Assembly: GCA_016126655.1 (NCBI GenBank)
Contig: CP065955.1
Location: 1,843,001-1,907,000, forward strand
Length of the DNA stretch: 64,000 bases
Reading direction: 5' to 3'
Source: Aerococcaceae bacterium zg-1292
GTDB taxonomy: Bacteria; Bacillota; Bacilli; Lactobacillales; Aerococcaceae
A model generated the notes under the pieces. It worked only from the letters and a program-made list of their open reading frames with translations, searched no databases and was not told the DNA's origin. The position numbers and the translations under genes are program-made. This document shows positions 34,547 to 43,209 of this stretch, piece after piece (positions within the stretch are counted from its first letter, which is position 1; each line of letters opens with the position of its first letter).

Positions 34547-35353
34547 TTATCCTCTTTTCTCTTCTTTTAACTGTTGTGTACGTTCAAATGCTTTCAAAAC
34601 GGCTTCAATCGTCGCATGACGAAAGCCATTAGCTTCTAATGCTGCCACACCGGCAATAGTACTACCGCCTGGTGACGTGACTGCATCTTTTAGTGCGCCT
34701 GGATGCTGTTGTGTCTGCTCAACCATTTGCGCTGCTCCAATGAGCGTCTGCACGGTAAATTGTTGCGCTAAATCGCGCGGCAAACCAATTTTAACACCCG
34801 CATCACTCATCGCTTCAATCATTTGATACACAAATGCTGGTCCACAACCCGCAATAGCCGTCGCTGCATCCATCAAGGACTCCGGTAAAGCGACAACTGT
34901 GCCAGTAGGTGCCATAATCGCTTCGAAATGTTTTAGATTGGATGACTGAACATACTCATTAGCCACGTACGTTGTCATACCAAAGCCAATTTCAACCGGA
35001 GTGTTTGGCATAATCCGAATGACTGGCTGCTGTCCAACAGCATCCGTCAAGGCTGTCAATTCAATACCTGCTGCCATTGAAATCCAAGTAAGCTTCGGAT
35101 TCGCAACAGCCGTTAATTGTTGTAACATCGAAACCATCATTGCTGGCTTTAATCCCATAAACACAAAATCAGAGTGTGCCACGATTTGTTCATTATCCAT
35201 AAGTTGAGCAGATGGATGATTTAATTGCGATAATAAGCCTTCTGCCTTAGCGACAGAATGATTACTGATTAACAGTTCGATTTCTGTATTGGAAGCAATA
35301 CTTTTACACAATGCTCCACCCATATTGCCAACGCCAATAAAACCTACTTTCAT
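34547..35353 (-). CDS. proC: Pyrroline-5-carboxylate reductase
   Basis: Last step of proline synthesis. The 268-residue protein has the NAD(P)-binding GFIGVGNMG, VIRIMPNTPVEIGFGMTTYV, AGCGPAFVYQMIEA and the signature SPGGSTIAGVAALEANGFR. ATG 35353 follows GAGGAGG; the longer upstream frame has no support. Upstream partner of the LCP gene. Confidence 0.96.
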   Translation of the reverse strand: MKVGFIGVGNMGGALCKSIASNTEIELLISNHSVAKAEGLLSQLNHPSAQLMDNEQIVAHSDFVFMGLKPAMMVSMLQQLTAVANPKLTWISMAAGIELTALTDAVGQQPVIRIMPNTPVEIGFGMTTYVANEYVQSSNLKHFEAIMAPTGTVVALPESLMDAATAIAGCGPAFVYQMIEAMSDAGVKIGLPRDLAQQFTVQTLIGAAQMVEQTQQHPGALKDAVTSPGGSTIAGVAALEANGFRHATIEAVLKAFERTQQLKEEKRG

Positions 35354-35530
35354 CGTGAGCCTCCTCAAAATTGCTTTTTTTAAATATCTCTTAGTGCCTA
35401 TACGACGAACACTGCTTTCAGTGTAATACAAAAACAGCATATCGTCTAGGAAAACTGCGGTTACAGCATGAACGGCAGCATAAGAACGTTTTCGTACACA
35501 TTCTTATCCTACCGTTTCATTACTCTATGA

Positions 35531-36871
35531 TTAAACGACACCGTGTAACAACAATAGCGTTACAACTTGTTCAAATGATGCGATATCCGCGGCTTTTCCA
35601 TAATCGCTACCTAAATCATAAGCATCGCGCGCGTTAAGACATTGCGCAAAAATATTTTTCATAATTTGTTGCAATTCTTCATCTACTCGTTCAGCATCCC
35701 AACGTAATCGCATTGAGTTTTGGCTCATTTCTAAAGCAGATACGGCAACACCACCGGCATTAGCTGCTTTTCCTGGTCCATAGTGAATTCCATGTTGACG
35801 ATAGACTGCGATTGCCTTTGAATCACTCGGCATATTCGCACCTTCAGCCACAAACTTCACACCATTAGTTGCCAGACGTTCTGCTTGCGCTTGATTAATT
35901 TCATTTTGAGTCGCACATGGCAATGCAATATCCGCTTGAATATCTGTATTCCAAATCGAACCCTCGATAATGGTTGCCTCCGCATTAAATTCAGCATAAC
36001 GACTTATACGCTCACGTCCGTCAACTTTTAATTGCTTAACAATATCTAAATCAATTCCATTTTCATCGTATACGGCATGATTGGAATCACTTAACGATAC
36101 CACCACTCCACCAAAAGATTCTACTTTACGTGCTGCATAATAAGCCACATTCCCAGAACCTGAGATGATAACTTTTTTCCCTTTTAATGATTCACCGGCT
36201 TCTGATAACATTTCATTTAAGAAATACACTAAGCCATATCCTGTCGCTTCCGTACGGCCATTCGAGCCACCCGCTGGAATAGGTTTACCCGTTAAAACAC
36301 CAGCTGTTGGTACTTGAAGACGTTTATATTGACCATATAAATAGCCTATTTCACGAGCACCAACTCCGATATCGCCAGCCGGCACATCCACATCAGCTCC
36401 AATATGGCGACTTAATTCAGTCATAAAGCTTTGACAAAAGCGCATTACTTCAGCATCTGATTTGCCTTTTGGATTAAAATCCGAACCGCCCTTACCGCCG
36501 CCGATTGGTAAGCCCGTTAAAATATTTTTAAAGATTTGTTCAAATCCTAAAAATTTCAAAATACTTTGATTAACCGATGGATGGAAACGTAAGCCGCCTT
36601 TATATGGGCCATTTAATGAATTGAATTGTACACGGTAGCCACGATTGACTTGTACATTTCCATTATCATCTACCCAAGGCACACGAAACGAAATAATTCG
36701 TTCTGGCTCAATTAAGCGTTCGAGTACTGCCTCTTTTTCATATTCTGGGTGTGCTTCAATCACGGGTTCAACTGCGTCTAAAAACTCCTTTACCGCCTGT
36801 AAATATTCTGTTTCATGTGGTAAACGACTTTCTAGTTCTTGATACACACGTGAAATATACGCTAATGTCAT
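35531..36871 (-). CDS. gdhA: NADP-specific glutamate dehydrogenase
   Basis: Aminates 2-oxoglutarate to glutamate. The 446-residue protein is of the hexameric NADP type: QFNSLNGPYKGGLRFHPSVNQSILKFLGFEQIFKN, LPIGGGKGGSDFNPKGKSD (catalytic Lys), VPAGDIGVGAREIGYLYGQYKR and ISGSGNVAYYAARK. AAAGGAG precedes ATG 36871. A single gene with its own promoter. It supplies glutamate, the precursor for the neighbouring proC pathway, though co-regulation is not shown. Confidence 0.96.
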   Translation of the reverse strand: MTLAYISRVYQELESRLPHETEYLQAVKEFLDAVEPVIEAHPEYEKEAVLERLIEPERIISFRVPWVDDNGNVQVNRGYRVQFNSLNGPYKGGLRFHPSVNQSILKFLGFEQIFKNILTGLPIGGGKGGSDFNPKGKSDAEVMRFCQSFMTELSRHIGADVDVPAGDIGVGAREIGYLYGQYKRLQVPTAGVLTGKPIPAGGSNGRTEATGYGLVYFLNEMLSEAGESLKGKKVIISGSGNVAYYAARKVESFGGVVVSLSDSNHAVYDENGIDLDIVKQLKVDGRERISRYAEFNAEATIIEGSIWNTDIQADIALPCATQNEINQAQAERLATNGVKFVAEGANMPSDSKAIAVYRQHGIHYGPGKAANAGGVAVSALEMSQNSMRLRWDAERVDEELQQIMKNIFAQCLNARDAYDLGSDYGKAADIASFEQVVTLLLLHGVV

Positions 36872-36906
36872 ATGACCGTCTCCTTTAATGATTTTTTCAT
36901 AGCAAC

Positions 36907-36915
36907 AGTATAGCA
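36907..36915 (-). promoter_or_regulatory. Extended -10 promoter of gdhA
   Basis: Minus strand TGC-TATACT forms an extended -10 about 35 bp before the start codon. No clear -35 is present. Confidence 0.5.
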
Positions 36916-37040
36916 TAAACAAATACCGCCTGCCTATGCTTACTTATTAAATTTTCATAAACATAGTATGAGAGAGGGGGTTCTGACTTGAATCACTTCG
37001 TATAGCTAAGGTGTAGTAGCCATCATCCTTGAATTAGTAA

Positions 37041-37071
37041 AAAAATAATCGTTACATAAACGATTATTTTT
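37041..37071 (-). terminator. Terminator after the DUF1275 gene
   Basis: AAAAATAATCGTT pairs with AACGATTATTTTT around a 5-base loop; A and T runs on both sides allow termination in either direction. Confidence 0.8.
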
Positions 37072-37088
37072 CATATGATTATTCAATT

Positions 37089-37760
37089 CTAATGATTTCG
37101 TCGTTTTAATAAATGATACAAGAAAAAGTAGTAGACTCCACAAAAACCGGAAATCGAAGCAGCAACATAAAAGATAATGCTCACAAAATATTTCGACGCA
37201 AACGTTGCGGCAATACACCCTACGACAAACGCTGCCCAATTAACGAATAAAAATGTAAATTTAAAAAAATGTTTCTTATCCTTACCACGTATCCAGCGCC
37301 CTAGTGATAATCCGATATCTGTTAAACTACCCGTCATATGTGTTGTACGGATTACCATCCCACGATAAAATACAAACATTCCATTTTGGGTTCCCATCAT
37401 AAAACTGGTATACCATAAAAAAATATGCTGTGGGACATTCAGCCAATTGACTAAAAATAAACCGATGCTCAAATAAATTAAAATCAAGCCATAACGCTTT
37501 TTAGGGCCAAATTTTTCACTATGAAACAAATAACCGCTCAACATGGCACCAAAAATATATGCAAGTAATAGCCCTATCATTAATATGAGCGAATCCGATG
37601 TCCACTTAGCAAAATGTATTCCCATTTGCGTACTTGTACCCGTATGATGCGTCACAACCACGCCATGTACGAGAAATACAGCGGCATTAAGAAAACCTGC
37701 CGACATCGTTAACAATAATATCCACAACTTCAAAATAAAATCTAATTTTTTTTGCATCAT
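37089..37760 (-). CDS. DUF1275 (YoaK-like) membrane protein
   Basis: The protein of about 223 residues has six predicted transmembrane segments and the DUF1275 features LTMSAGFLNAAVFL, THHTGTSTQMG, MGTQNGMFVFYRG and HMTGSLTDIGLSLGRW. Its function is unknown. The preferred start ATG overlaps the end of the upstream acetyltransferase gene, with GGGG just before it, so the two are coupled. A terminator follows. Confidence 0.88.
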   Translation of the reverse strand: MMQKKLDFILKLWILLLTMSAGFLNAAVFLVHGVVVTHHTGTSTQMGIHFAKWTSDSLILMIGLLLAYIFGAMLSGYLFHSEKFGPKKRYGLILIYLSIGLFLVNWLNVPQHIFLWYTSFMMGTQNGMFVFYRGMVIRTTHMTGSLTDIGLSLGRWIRGKDKKHFFKFTFLFVNWAAFVVGCIAATFASKYFVSIIFYVAASISGFCGVYYFFLYHLLKRRNH

Positions 37761-38287
37761 TATTGCCCCAATGTCAACCAATAACGATACAGTTCATCAT
37801 TCTCTTCAGGAAATTGAACCGTTTGTTCAAGTACTCCACCATTGTTTTCAATCACTTTTTGAGAAGCACCATTCGTTTTACTAACAGCAATCAATAATTT
37901 TTCCATACCTAATTGTCGAGCAATCGGTAATAATAAGGCAAGTTGTTGCGAACCAAATCCTAGTCCTCTCACATTTGGTAATATAGAATAACCTACATGC
38001 CCCCCATATTGAGCCAAATAATTATTCAACTTCAAGCGCAAATTAATCATACCTAATATTCGTTGATTGTCGTCAACCAACACATATTGATGAGCTGGTA
38101 CTAAATTATCCGGTGCTGTTTCTTCCTGCTCCAATATCTCTAAAAAATGTAGCCATTCCTCTATTAATTCATAACCCGTTAAAAAAGATGTGCCTTCAAT
38201 TCCATTAGGTGCCACACCGAATGCATTACGATAAGCGATTAACTCTTCTTTATCGGATAAATTAGGTTTTCTTAGTGTTAACTTCAT
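37760..38287 (-). CDS. GNAT family N-acetyltransferase
   Basis: The 175-residue protein has a GNAT core: ILGMINLRLKLN, GGHVGYSILPNVRGLGFGSQQLALLLPIARQLGM (acetyl-CoA loop) and VSKTNGASQKVIENNGG. It resembles YkkB/ElaA-like acetyltransferases and some antibiotic-modifying relatives, but the substrate is unknown. GAGGAG precedes the ATG. First of a two-gene unit with the DUF1275 gene. Confidence 0.88.
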   Translation of the reverse strand: MKLTLRKPNLSDKEELIAYRNAFGVAPNGIEGTSFLTGYELIEEWLHFLEILEQEETAPDNLVPAHQYVLVDDNQRILGMINLRLKLNNYLAQYGGHVGYSILPNVRGLGFGSQQLALLLPIARQLGMEKLLIAVSKTNGASQKVIENNGGVLEQTVQFPEENDELYRYWLTLGQ

Positions 38288-38446
38288 CAGACTACTCCTC
38301 TTTCATGTTTATTTATTCTCAGACTATTATACGAATTTTTTGCCATGAATCACTTCACTAAGCAAATGAATGAGAAATTTAGTAACCGGAATACAAAAAA
38401 CGATACGTAAATGAGCGAGTCATTGCCGTACCGTTTCATTTGATGA

Positions 38447-38520
38447 CGTCACAGGCAGGATTCGAACCTGCGACCGTTCGCTTAGAAGGCGAATGCTCTA
38501 TCCAGCTGAGCTACTATGAC
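38447..38520 (-). tRNA. tRNA-Arg (anticodon TCT)
   Basis: A full cloverleaf reads on the minus strand: acceptor GTCATAG/CTGTGAC (one G-U), D stem GCTC/GAGC, anticodon stem TTCGC/GCGAA with loop CTTCTAA (anticodon TCT, reading AGA), a 5-nt variable loop, and T arm GCAGG-TTCGAAT-CCTGC. Discriminator base G; CCA is not encoded. The flanks between 38288 and 38647 hold nothing else recognised. Confidence 0.97.
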
Positions 38521-38647
38521 GTGTTGTTTCCAACTACTATAGTATAAAATATTTTGTGTTAAGGGTCAAGATTTTTTTCAATTTTCATGGCAAGTCTAAT
38601 GAAAAAGCGATGAACATACGCACAAGTTTCCATGACCACAACTAAAT

Positions 38648-39409
38648 TTACTGATTATCCATCGTTAACACCACAACTAAGCGCACATACGCAGATTTAT
38701 CGACTAAATAATCAGAAGCTGCTGCTTTTATCGCAAGATATTGCGATGTCCAATCGTTTTCTTGATTAAAAAAATCATTTCGCTCCAAAATTTTGAACAA
38801 ATAATCCGCCAAAATCTCGCTATTTGCCCATGTTTTCAAATGAACATCGGTGGCGACCATACTTAACTCATACAAATATTCACTAATACGTGTTTCGACT
38901 TGCGGCAATGTAAACAAACTACGAAAACTCTCGCCACTAATCGTGTGTTCTGATAAATAATGAAAATCCGATAATTGTCCGGCGCGGGTGTCTGTCCCCT
39001 CTGCCAGATGATGGCCCACATCTTTCACTTGGGATGCATTATCACCATAATACTTGTTAATTTTCGCGACCAACAATTGATTCACAACATCCAAATCCAA
39101 TTGCTGATTAAACTGCCGTGCAACACGGTCAGCATACTGAAAATTCTTGTGACTCATCACCGCCTGTTTCAATTGTCGTGGCGTCGTAAAATGCGGTTGC
39201 GTAGTACCAACCATCTCTGTTGTTTGCTCATTACTGGAGATAGGCAGATTTAAAAGTTGGCGCGTCACTCGTTCTACTTTTTCGGTGAAAGAATAATTTC
39301 CCTGACTCACAATCGAATGGATGGCTGTTTGATTCGGCAAGTATAATAATAGCCAGACGACTGCAATCACTACTATTTTCAGCAATAATTTAATTCTTTC
39401 TCGGTTCAC
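38648..39409 (-). CDS. Membrane-anchored extracellular protein of unknown function
   Basis: The 253-residue protein has a short basic N-terminus, one transmembrane helix or uncleaved signal (about 9-26, LKIVVIAVVWLLLYLP) and a mostly helical extracellular remainder. No cysteine or known catalytic motif is seen. Blocks such as YADRVARQFNQQLDLDVVNQLLVAKINKYYGDN could be a family signature, but I do not recognise one. It starts at GTG 39409 after AAGGAAGTGAG. Single gene between tRNA-Arg and the dexB operon end. Confidence 0.75.
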   Translation of the reverse strand: MNRERIKLLLKIVVIAVVWLLLYLPNQTAIHSIVSQGNYSFTEKVERVTRQLLNLPISSNEQTTEMVGTTQPHFTTPRQLKQAVMSHKNFQYADRVARQFNQQLDLDVVNQLLVAKINKYYGDNASQVKDVGHHLAEGTDTRAGQLSDFHYLSEHTISGESFRSLFTLPQVETRISEYLYELSMVATDVHLKTWANSEILADYLFKILERNDFFNQENDWTSQYLAIKAAASDYLVDKSAYVRLVVVLTMDNQ

Positions 39410-39424
39410 TAACTCACTTCCTTA

Positions 39425-39590
39425 TCCTGACTCCATCTTACTGACTCGACAACGCTCTCCAAAATACTAGGCATACTCGTTGCACGCCAGTACATTTTAC
39501 CTCATTAATTCAAGTCAAAATTTCCTCGCTCACAACTTATTTTCCAAGGGTTCATTTCAAAACTCTCGTCGTCGACTTTGGATTATTCTG
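39425..39590 (-). repeat. Structured repeat, strongly decayed copies
   Basis: CCTGACTCCATCTTACTGACTCG at the left, TTAATTCAAGTCAAAATTTCCTCGCTCAC and then TTCCAAGGGTTCATTTCAAAACTCTCGTCGTCG resemble the left arm and two different right arms of the family. Pairing is mostly lost. Confidence 0.5.
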
Positions 39591-39631
39591 GCTCCAGTAT
39601 AGCAAAATCACGCTAGCAAATTCTAGCAGAA

Positions 39632-39675
39632 CAAAAAAAGCATCTTGAATCAAACTAGAGTCGTTCAAGATGCTT
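39632..39675 (-). terminator. Terminator of the aga-msmEFG-dexB operon
   Basis: Minus strand AAGCATCTTGAA pairs with TTCAAGATGCTT (12 bp), followed by seven T, 12 bp after the dexB stop. Confidence 0.92.
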
Positions 39676-39686
39676 ACTCATTTTAA

Positions 39687-41309
39687 CTATCGCTTCACAC
39701 GAATACAAAACGCTTCATACGGCGCTAACTCTAAGGTACCGTTGAAATCACTACGACTATCATCATTCGTAATCATTGTTTCCACCCAATGATAGGCTGA
39801 CAAATCAATCACTTGATTTTCTGCACTCATATTGGCAACAGTCACCCATACTTCATCAGCAAGTACGCGTTCAAACGCAAATACATTATCTGCAGTGTCT
39901 AATAATTGATAGTCACCCCAAGTAACAATTGGATGATTTTTACGTAATTCAATCAGACGTTGATACGTGTAGAAAATAGATTCTGGATTATTAAGTGCTG
40001 CTTCAACATTTATTTCTGAATAATTGTCATTAACTGCTAACCACGGCGTACCGTCTGTAAATCCAGCGTGTTCATCATCATTCCATTGCATTGGCGTTCT
40101 TGCATTATCGCGTCCTTTAGCATTAATTGAGCGTATCGCTTGTTCATGTGAAATGCCCCGACTCAGCGCATCATGATAATAATTAATTGATTCTATATCG
40201 TCTGCCTGTTCAATTGATTCAATCGGACGATTGGTCATACCGATTTCTTCACCTTGATAAATATACGGCGTTCCTTTCATCGTATGTAATAAAATTGCAA
40301 ATAATTTAGCACTGCGTTCGCGCCACTCACTATCGTTACCCCAGCGGCTAACAACACGCGGTGTGTCATGGTTATTCCAAAATAAACTATTCCAGCCTTC
40401 GTTTCCTAATTCCGTTTGATAGCGACTCAAGGCTGTTTTCAATTTTGGAATACTTAATGGAGCCAAGTCCCATTTGTCGCCACCCACTTGATCCAACACG
40501 ATATGCTCGAATTGGAAAATCATTGATAATTCTTTACGTTCAGGATTCGAATACATTTTTGCTCGTTCAACATTGGCACTCCATGTTTCGCCTACTGTCA
40601 TTAAATCATGTCCTGCTAATACTTCACGGTGCATTTCTTGTAAATAGTCATGTAATTTAGGTCCATTAACAGTGATGGACTCATCCGGCACTTTCCCGAT
40701 TAAATCAATGACATCCATCCGGAAACCACCAATTCCTTTATCCACCCATTGATTCATCATATCGTAAACTTCTTGTCGTAAACGTGGATTGTCCCAATTC
40801 AAATCGGGCTGTTCTTTACTAAATAAGTGGAAATAATATTGTCCGGTTGCTTCATCCCATTGCCAAGCACTTTCGTTCCACGCTGCTTGTAAATCATTCG
40901 GTTCTTTACCATCCATTGCATCGCGCCAAATATAATAATCACGATATGGATTATCTTTAGATTTTCGAGCTTCAATAAACCATGCATGCTGGTCGCTCGA
41001 ATGATTCACCACTAAATCCATAATGATTTCAATATGACGCTTTTTCGCTTCAGCAATTAATTCTTCCATATCTGCCATCGTACCAAATTCTGTCATAATA
41101 GCTAAATAATCGCTGATATCATAACCATTGTCACGGTTAGGCGACGCATAAACCGGACTGAGCCAAATAGCACCAATGCCTAATTTTTCTAAATAATCTA
41201 AACGTGAAATAATCCCTTGTAAATCGCCAATACCATCTCCATTTGAGTCTTGAAAACTACGTGGATACACTTGATACACAACGACATTTTGCCACCAATG
41301 TTGTTCCAT
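39687..41309 (-). CDS. dexB: Glucan 1,6-alpha-glucosidase (GH13, DexB-like)
   Basis: Intracellular GH13 enzyme releasing glucose from isomalto-oligosaccharides. The 540-residue protein shows the GH13 regions DLVVNHSSDQH, GFRMDVID (nucleophile Asp), MTVGETW (acid/base Glu) and FWNNHDTPR. The stretch VNGPKLHDYLQEM...GHDLMTVGETW closely follows streptococcal DexB, and its place in an msm-type operon supports that over oligo-1,6-glucosidase MalL or trehalose-6-phosphate hydrolase. ATG 41309 is preferred because ATG 41318 lies in the GGATGGAG ribosome-binding region. Last gene of the operon. Confidence 0.85.
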   Translation of the reverse strand: MEQHWWQNVVVYQVYPRSFQDSNGDGIGDLQGIISRLDYLEKLGIGAIWLSPVYASPNRDNGYDISDYLAIMTEFGTMADMEELIAEAKKRHIEIIMDLVVNHSSDQHAWFIEARKSKDNPYRDYYIWRDAMDGKEPNDLQAAWNESAWQWDEATGQYYFHLFSKEQPDLNWDNPRLRQEVYDMMNQWVDKGIGGFRMDVIDLIGKVPDESITVNGPKLHDYLQEMHREVLAGHDLMTVGETWSANVERAKMYSNPERKELSMIFQFEHIVLDQVGGDKWDLAPLSIPKLKTALSRYQTELGNEGWNSLFWNNHDTPRVVSRWGNDSEWRERSAKLFAILLHTMKGTPYIYQGEEIGMTNRPIESIEQADDIESINYYHDALSRGISHEQAIRSINAKGRDNARTPMQWNDDEHAGFTDGTPWLAVNDNYSEINVEAALNNPESIFYTYQRLIELRKNHPIVTWGDYQLLDTADNVFAFERVLADEVWVTVANMSAENQVIDLSAYHWVETMITNDDSRSDFNGTLELAPYEAFCIRVKR

Positions 41310-41330
41310 CTTCTCCATCCTTTCTTACCA

Positions 41331-41397
41331 AAAAAGGCGCACTGACTCTGTTCATTCACGATTGTTGAATTGAACTGAGCCAGAGCCTCCTTGTTTA
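41331..41397 (-). terminator. Internal terminator-like hairpin between msmG and dexB
   Basis: Minus strand arms (AGGCTCTGGCTCAGTTCA with TGAACAGAGTCAGTGCGCC) form a long imperfect stem followed by six T, just after msmG and before dexB. It may reduce dexB expression relative to the transporter genes. Confidence 0.65.
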
Positions 41398-41404
41398 TTT
41401 AATA

Positions 41405-42226
41405 TTATTTAATTGCACCATTTGCCATACCAGAAATAATATTGCGTTGGAATATTAAGTATACTACTAAAATAGCCACAATGCCAATGACATAGGAAGC
41501 GAATGAAGGTCCAAAGTCACTGAAATATTGTCCTTGATAGTTATATTGGAATAATGGCAATGTCCATGAATCCTTATTCCGGTTTAACATTAATAACGGT
41601 AATAGGAAATCATTCCAAATCCATAATGCATTAATAATTAATACGGTCGCATGCATTGGTTTTAATACCGGAAAAATAATTTTGAAGTAAGTTTGAATTG
41701 GATTGCAGCCATCAATGGATGCCGCTTCATCTAACTCAGCTGGCACGACTGAACGAATATAACCTGTGTACAAAAACAACGTCTGTGGAATGGCAAATGT
41801 TAAGTACAAGATAATTAAACCAGGAATGTTCGACAAATTCAATTTTCCCATTAAATTAGTTAACGGTAACATAATTACTTGAAATGGCACAAAGATGCCG
41901 ATGATTAACAATGTGTAAATCAATTGATAAGATTTCTTGCGTTGCATATGTCGAACTAATGCGTAACCTGCCATAGGAATCACTAAAATAATTAACGCAA
42001 TGGACACTACGGTGATAATACCTGAATTAATAAAATGCGTAGATAGACCGTCTTTCAATACACGTTCAAAGTTCGATAATGTAAAAGGTTTCGGTAAACC
42101 AAAGAAATCACCAGAAATCTGCGCAGTTTCTTTAAACGAACTAGTTAAAGTCAAATACATCGGTACGAAGATTAATAACAACCCCGCAACTAATGCCGTA
42201 AACACAGCTATTTTTCTTGCTTTCAT
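41405..42226 (-). CDS. msmG: Sugar ABC transporter permease (MsmG/MalG type)
   Basis: Inner-membrane permease of 273 residues with six transmembrane helices. The EAA motif EAASIDGCNPIQTYFKIIFPVLKP, which contacts the ATPase, is clear. GGAGGATTAATTG precedes ATG 42226. It follows msmF by 12 bp and pairs with it in a multiple-sugar importer. Confidence 0.92.
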   Translation of the reverse strand: MKARKIAVFTALVAGLLLIFVPMYLTLTSSFKETAQISGDFFGLPKPFTLSNFERVLKDGLSTHFINSGIITVVSIALIILVIPMAGYALVRHMQRKKSYQLIYTLLIIGIFVPFQVIMLPLTNLMGKLNLSNIPGLIILYLTFAIPQTLFLYTGYIRSVVPAELDEAASIDGCNPIQTYFKIIFPVLKPMHATVLIINALWIWNDFLLPLLMLNRNKDSWTLPLFQYNYQGQYFSDFGPSFASYVIGIVAILVVYLIFQRNIISGMANGAIK

Positions 42227-42238
42227 CAATTAATCCTC

Positions 42239-43108
42239 CTATAATTCAAATTTTTTACTAATACGCATTTGTATCACTGAAATCACAACAATAATGATAA
42301 ATAATACAACTGCAATGGCATTAGCATAACCGACTTCATTTGTCTTAAAGGCTGTATTATATACTAACAAACCTAAACTCGTTGTTTTGTTTTGCGGACC
42401 TCCACCGGTTAAGGCATAAATGTTATCAAATGCTGTTAATCCACTCTTTAATGCCAAGATAAATACCATGCTAATCGATGGTAATAAATACGGTAATTTG
42501 ATTTTGAAAAATAATTCCCATTTATTCGCGCCATCAATTTGAGCTGCTTCGGTAATATCTGTTGGAATACTTTGAATACCTGCTAAGAAAATGATAATTG
42601 GCATCGCCACACCTTGCCACAGTGCCACGAAGATGACACCGCCGACAACGGTCTTCGGATTCGCTAATAGATTTCCTTGTAGCCACTCGATATTTAACCA
42701 TTCACCAATTTGAGGCACGCCGTAGTTAAATAATTGGTTAAAAATCAAACCGACTGTGACCGTACTTAACACCGCCGGGAAGAAATAAGCCGTTCTGAAA
42801 AAACCAATCGCAGGTATTTTTTCATTCAACAGCAGTGCCACAGCTAAACCAATAACAATTTCTCCGATAATTAATGCTAATGTGAATACAACTGTAAATT
42901 GAATACTAGTAATAAAACGATTATCAGAAAAAATACGCGTAAAATTTTCAAAACCAATGTAATCATAATTACGGGTTAAGCCCGACCAATTTGTCAAACT
43001 ATACATAAATCCTCTTAATAAAGGATAAAAAAAGAAAATGAGTTGCAGCATGATGGGTACCATCACAAACAAATAACCCCAGTTTCTTGTTAAAAACTTC
43101 CCTTTCAT
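42239..43108 (-). CDS. msmF: Sugar ABC transporter permease (MsmF/MalF type)
   Basis: A 289-residue permease with six predicted transmembrane helices and the EAA loop TEAAQIDGANKWELFFKIKLPYLLPS. The start LTRNWGYLFVMVPIMLQLIFFFYPLLRGFMYSLTNWSG is typical of MsmF. It lies between msmE and msmG in the operon order known from streptococcal Msm/Raf systems. Confidence 0.92.
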   Translation of the reverse strand: MKGKFLTRNWGYLFVMVPIMLQLIFFFYPLLRGFMYSLTNWSGLTRNYDYIGFENFTRIFSDNRFITSIQFTVVFTLALIIGEIVIGLAVALLLNEKIPAIGFFRTAYFFPAVLSTVTVGLIFNQLFNYGVPQIGEWLNIEWLQGNLLANPKTVVGGVIFVALWQGVAMPIIIFLAGIQSIPTDITEAAQIDGANKWELFFKIKLPYLLPSISMVFILALKSGLTAFDNIYALTGGGPQNKTTSLGLLVYNTAFKTNEVGYANAIAVVLFIIIVVISVIQMRISKKFEL

Positions 43109-43209
43109 TCAATCCACCTCATTTACTTTTTTGTCATTCATTAATATCAATTGGGCAAAAAGTATTGTCATACATTCAATTACCTTTTGCCCAATTCAAT
43201 AGTTTATTA

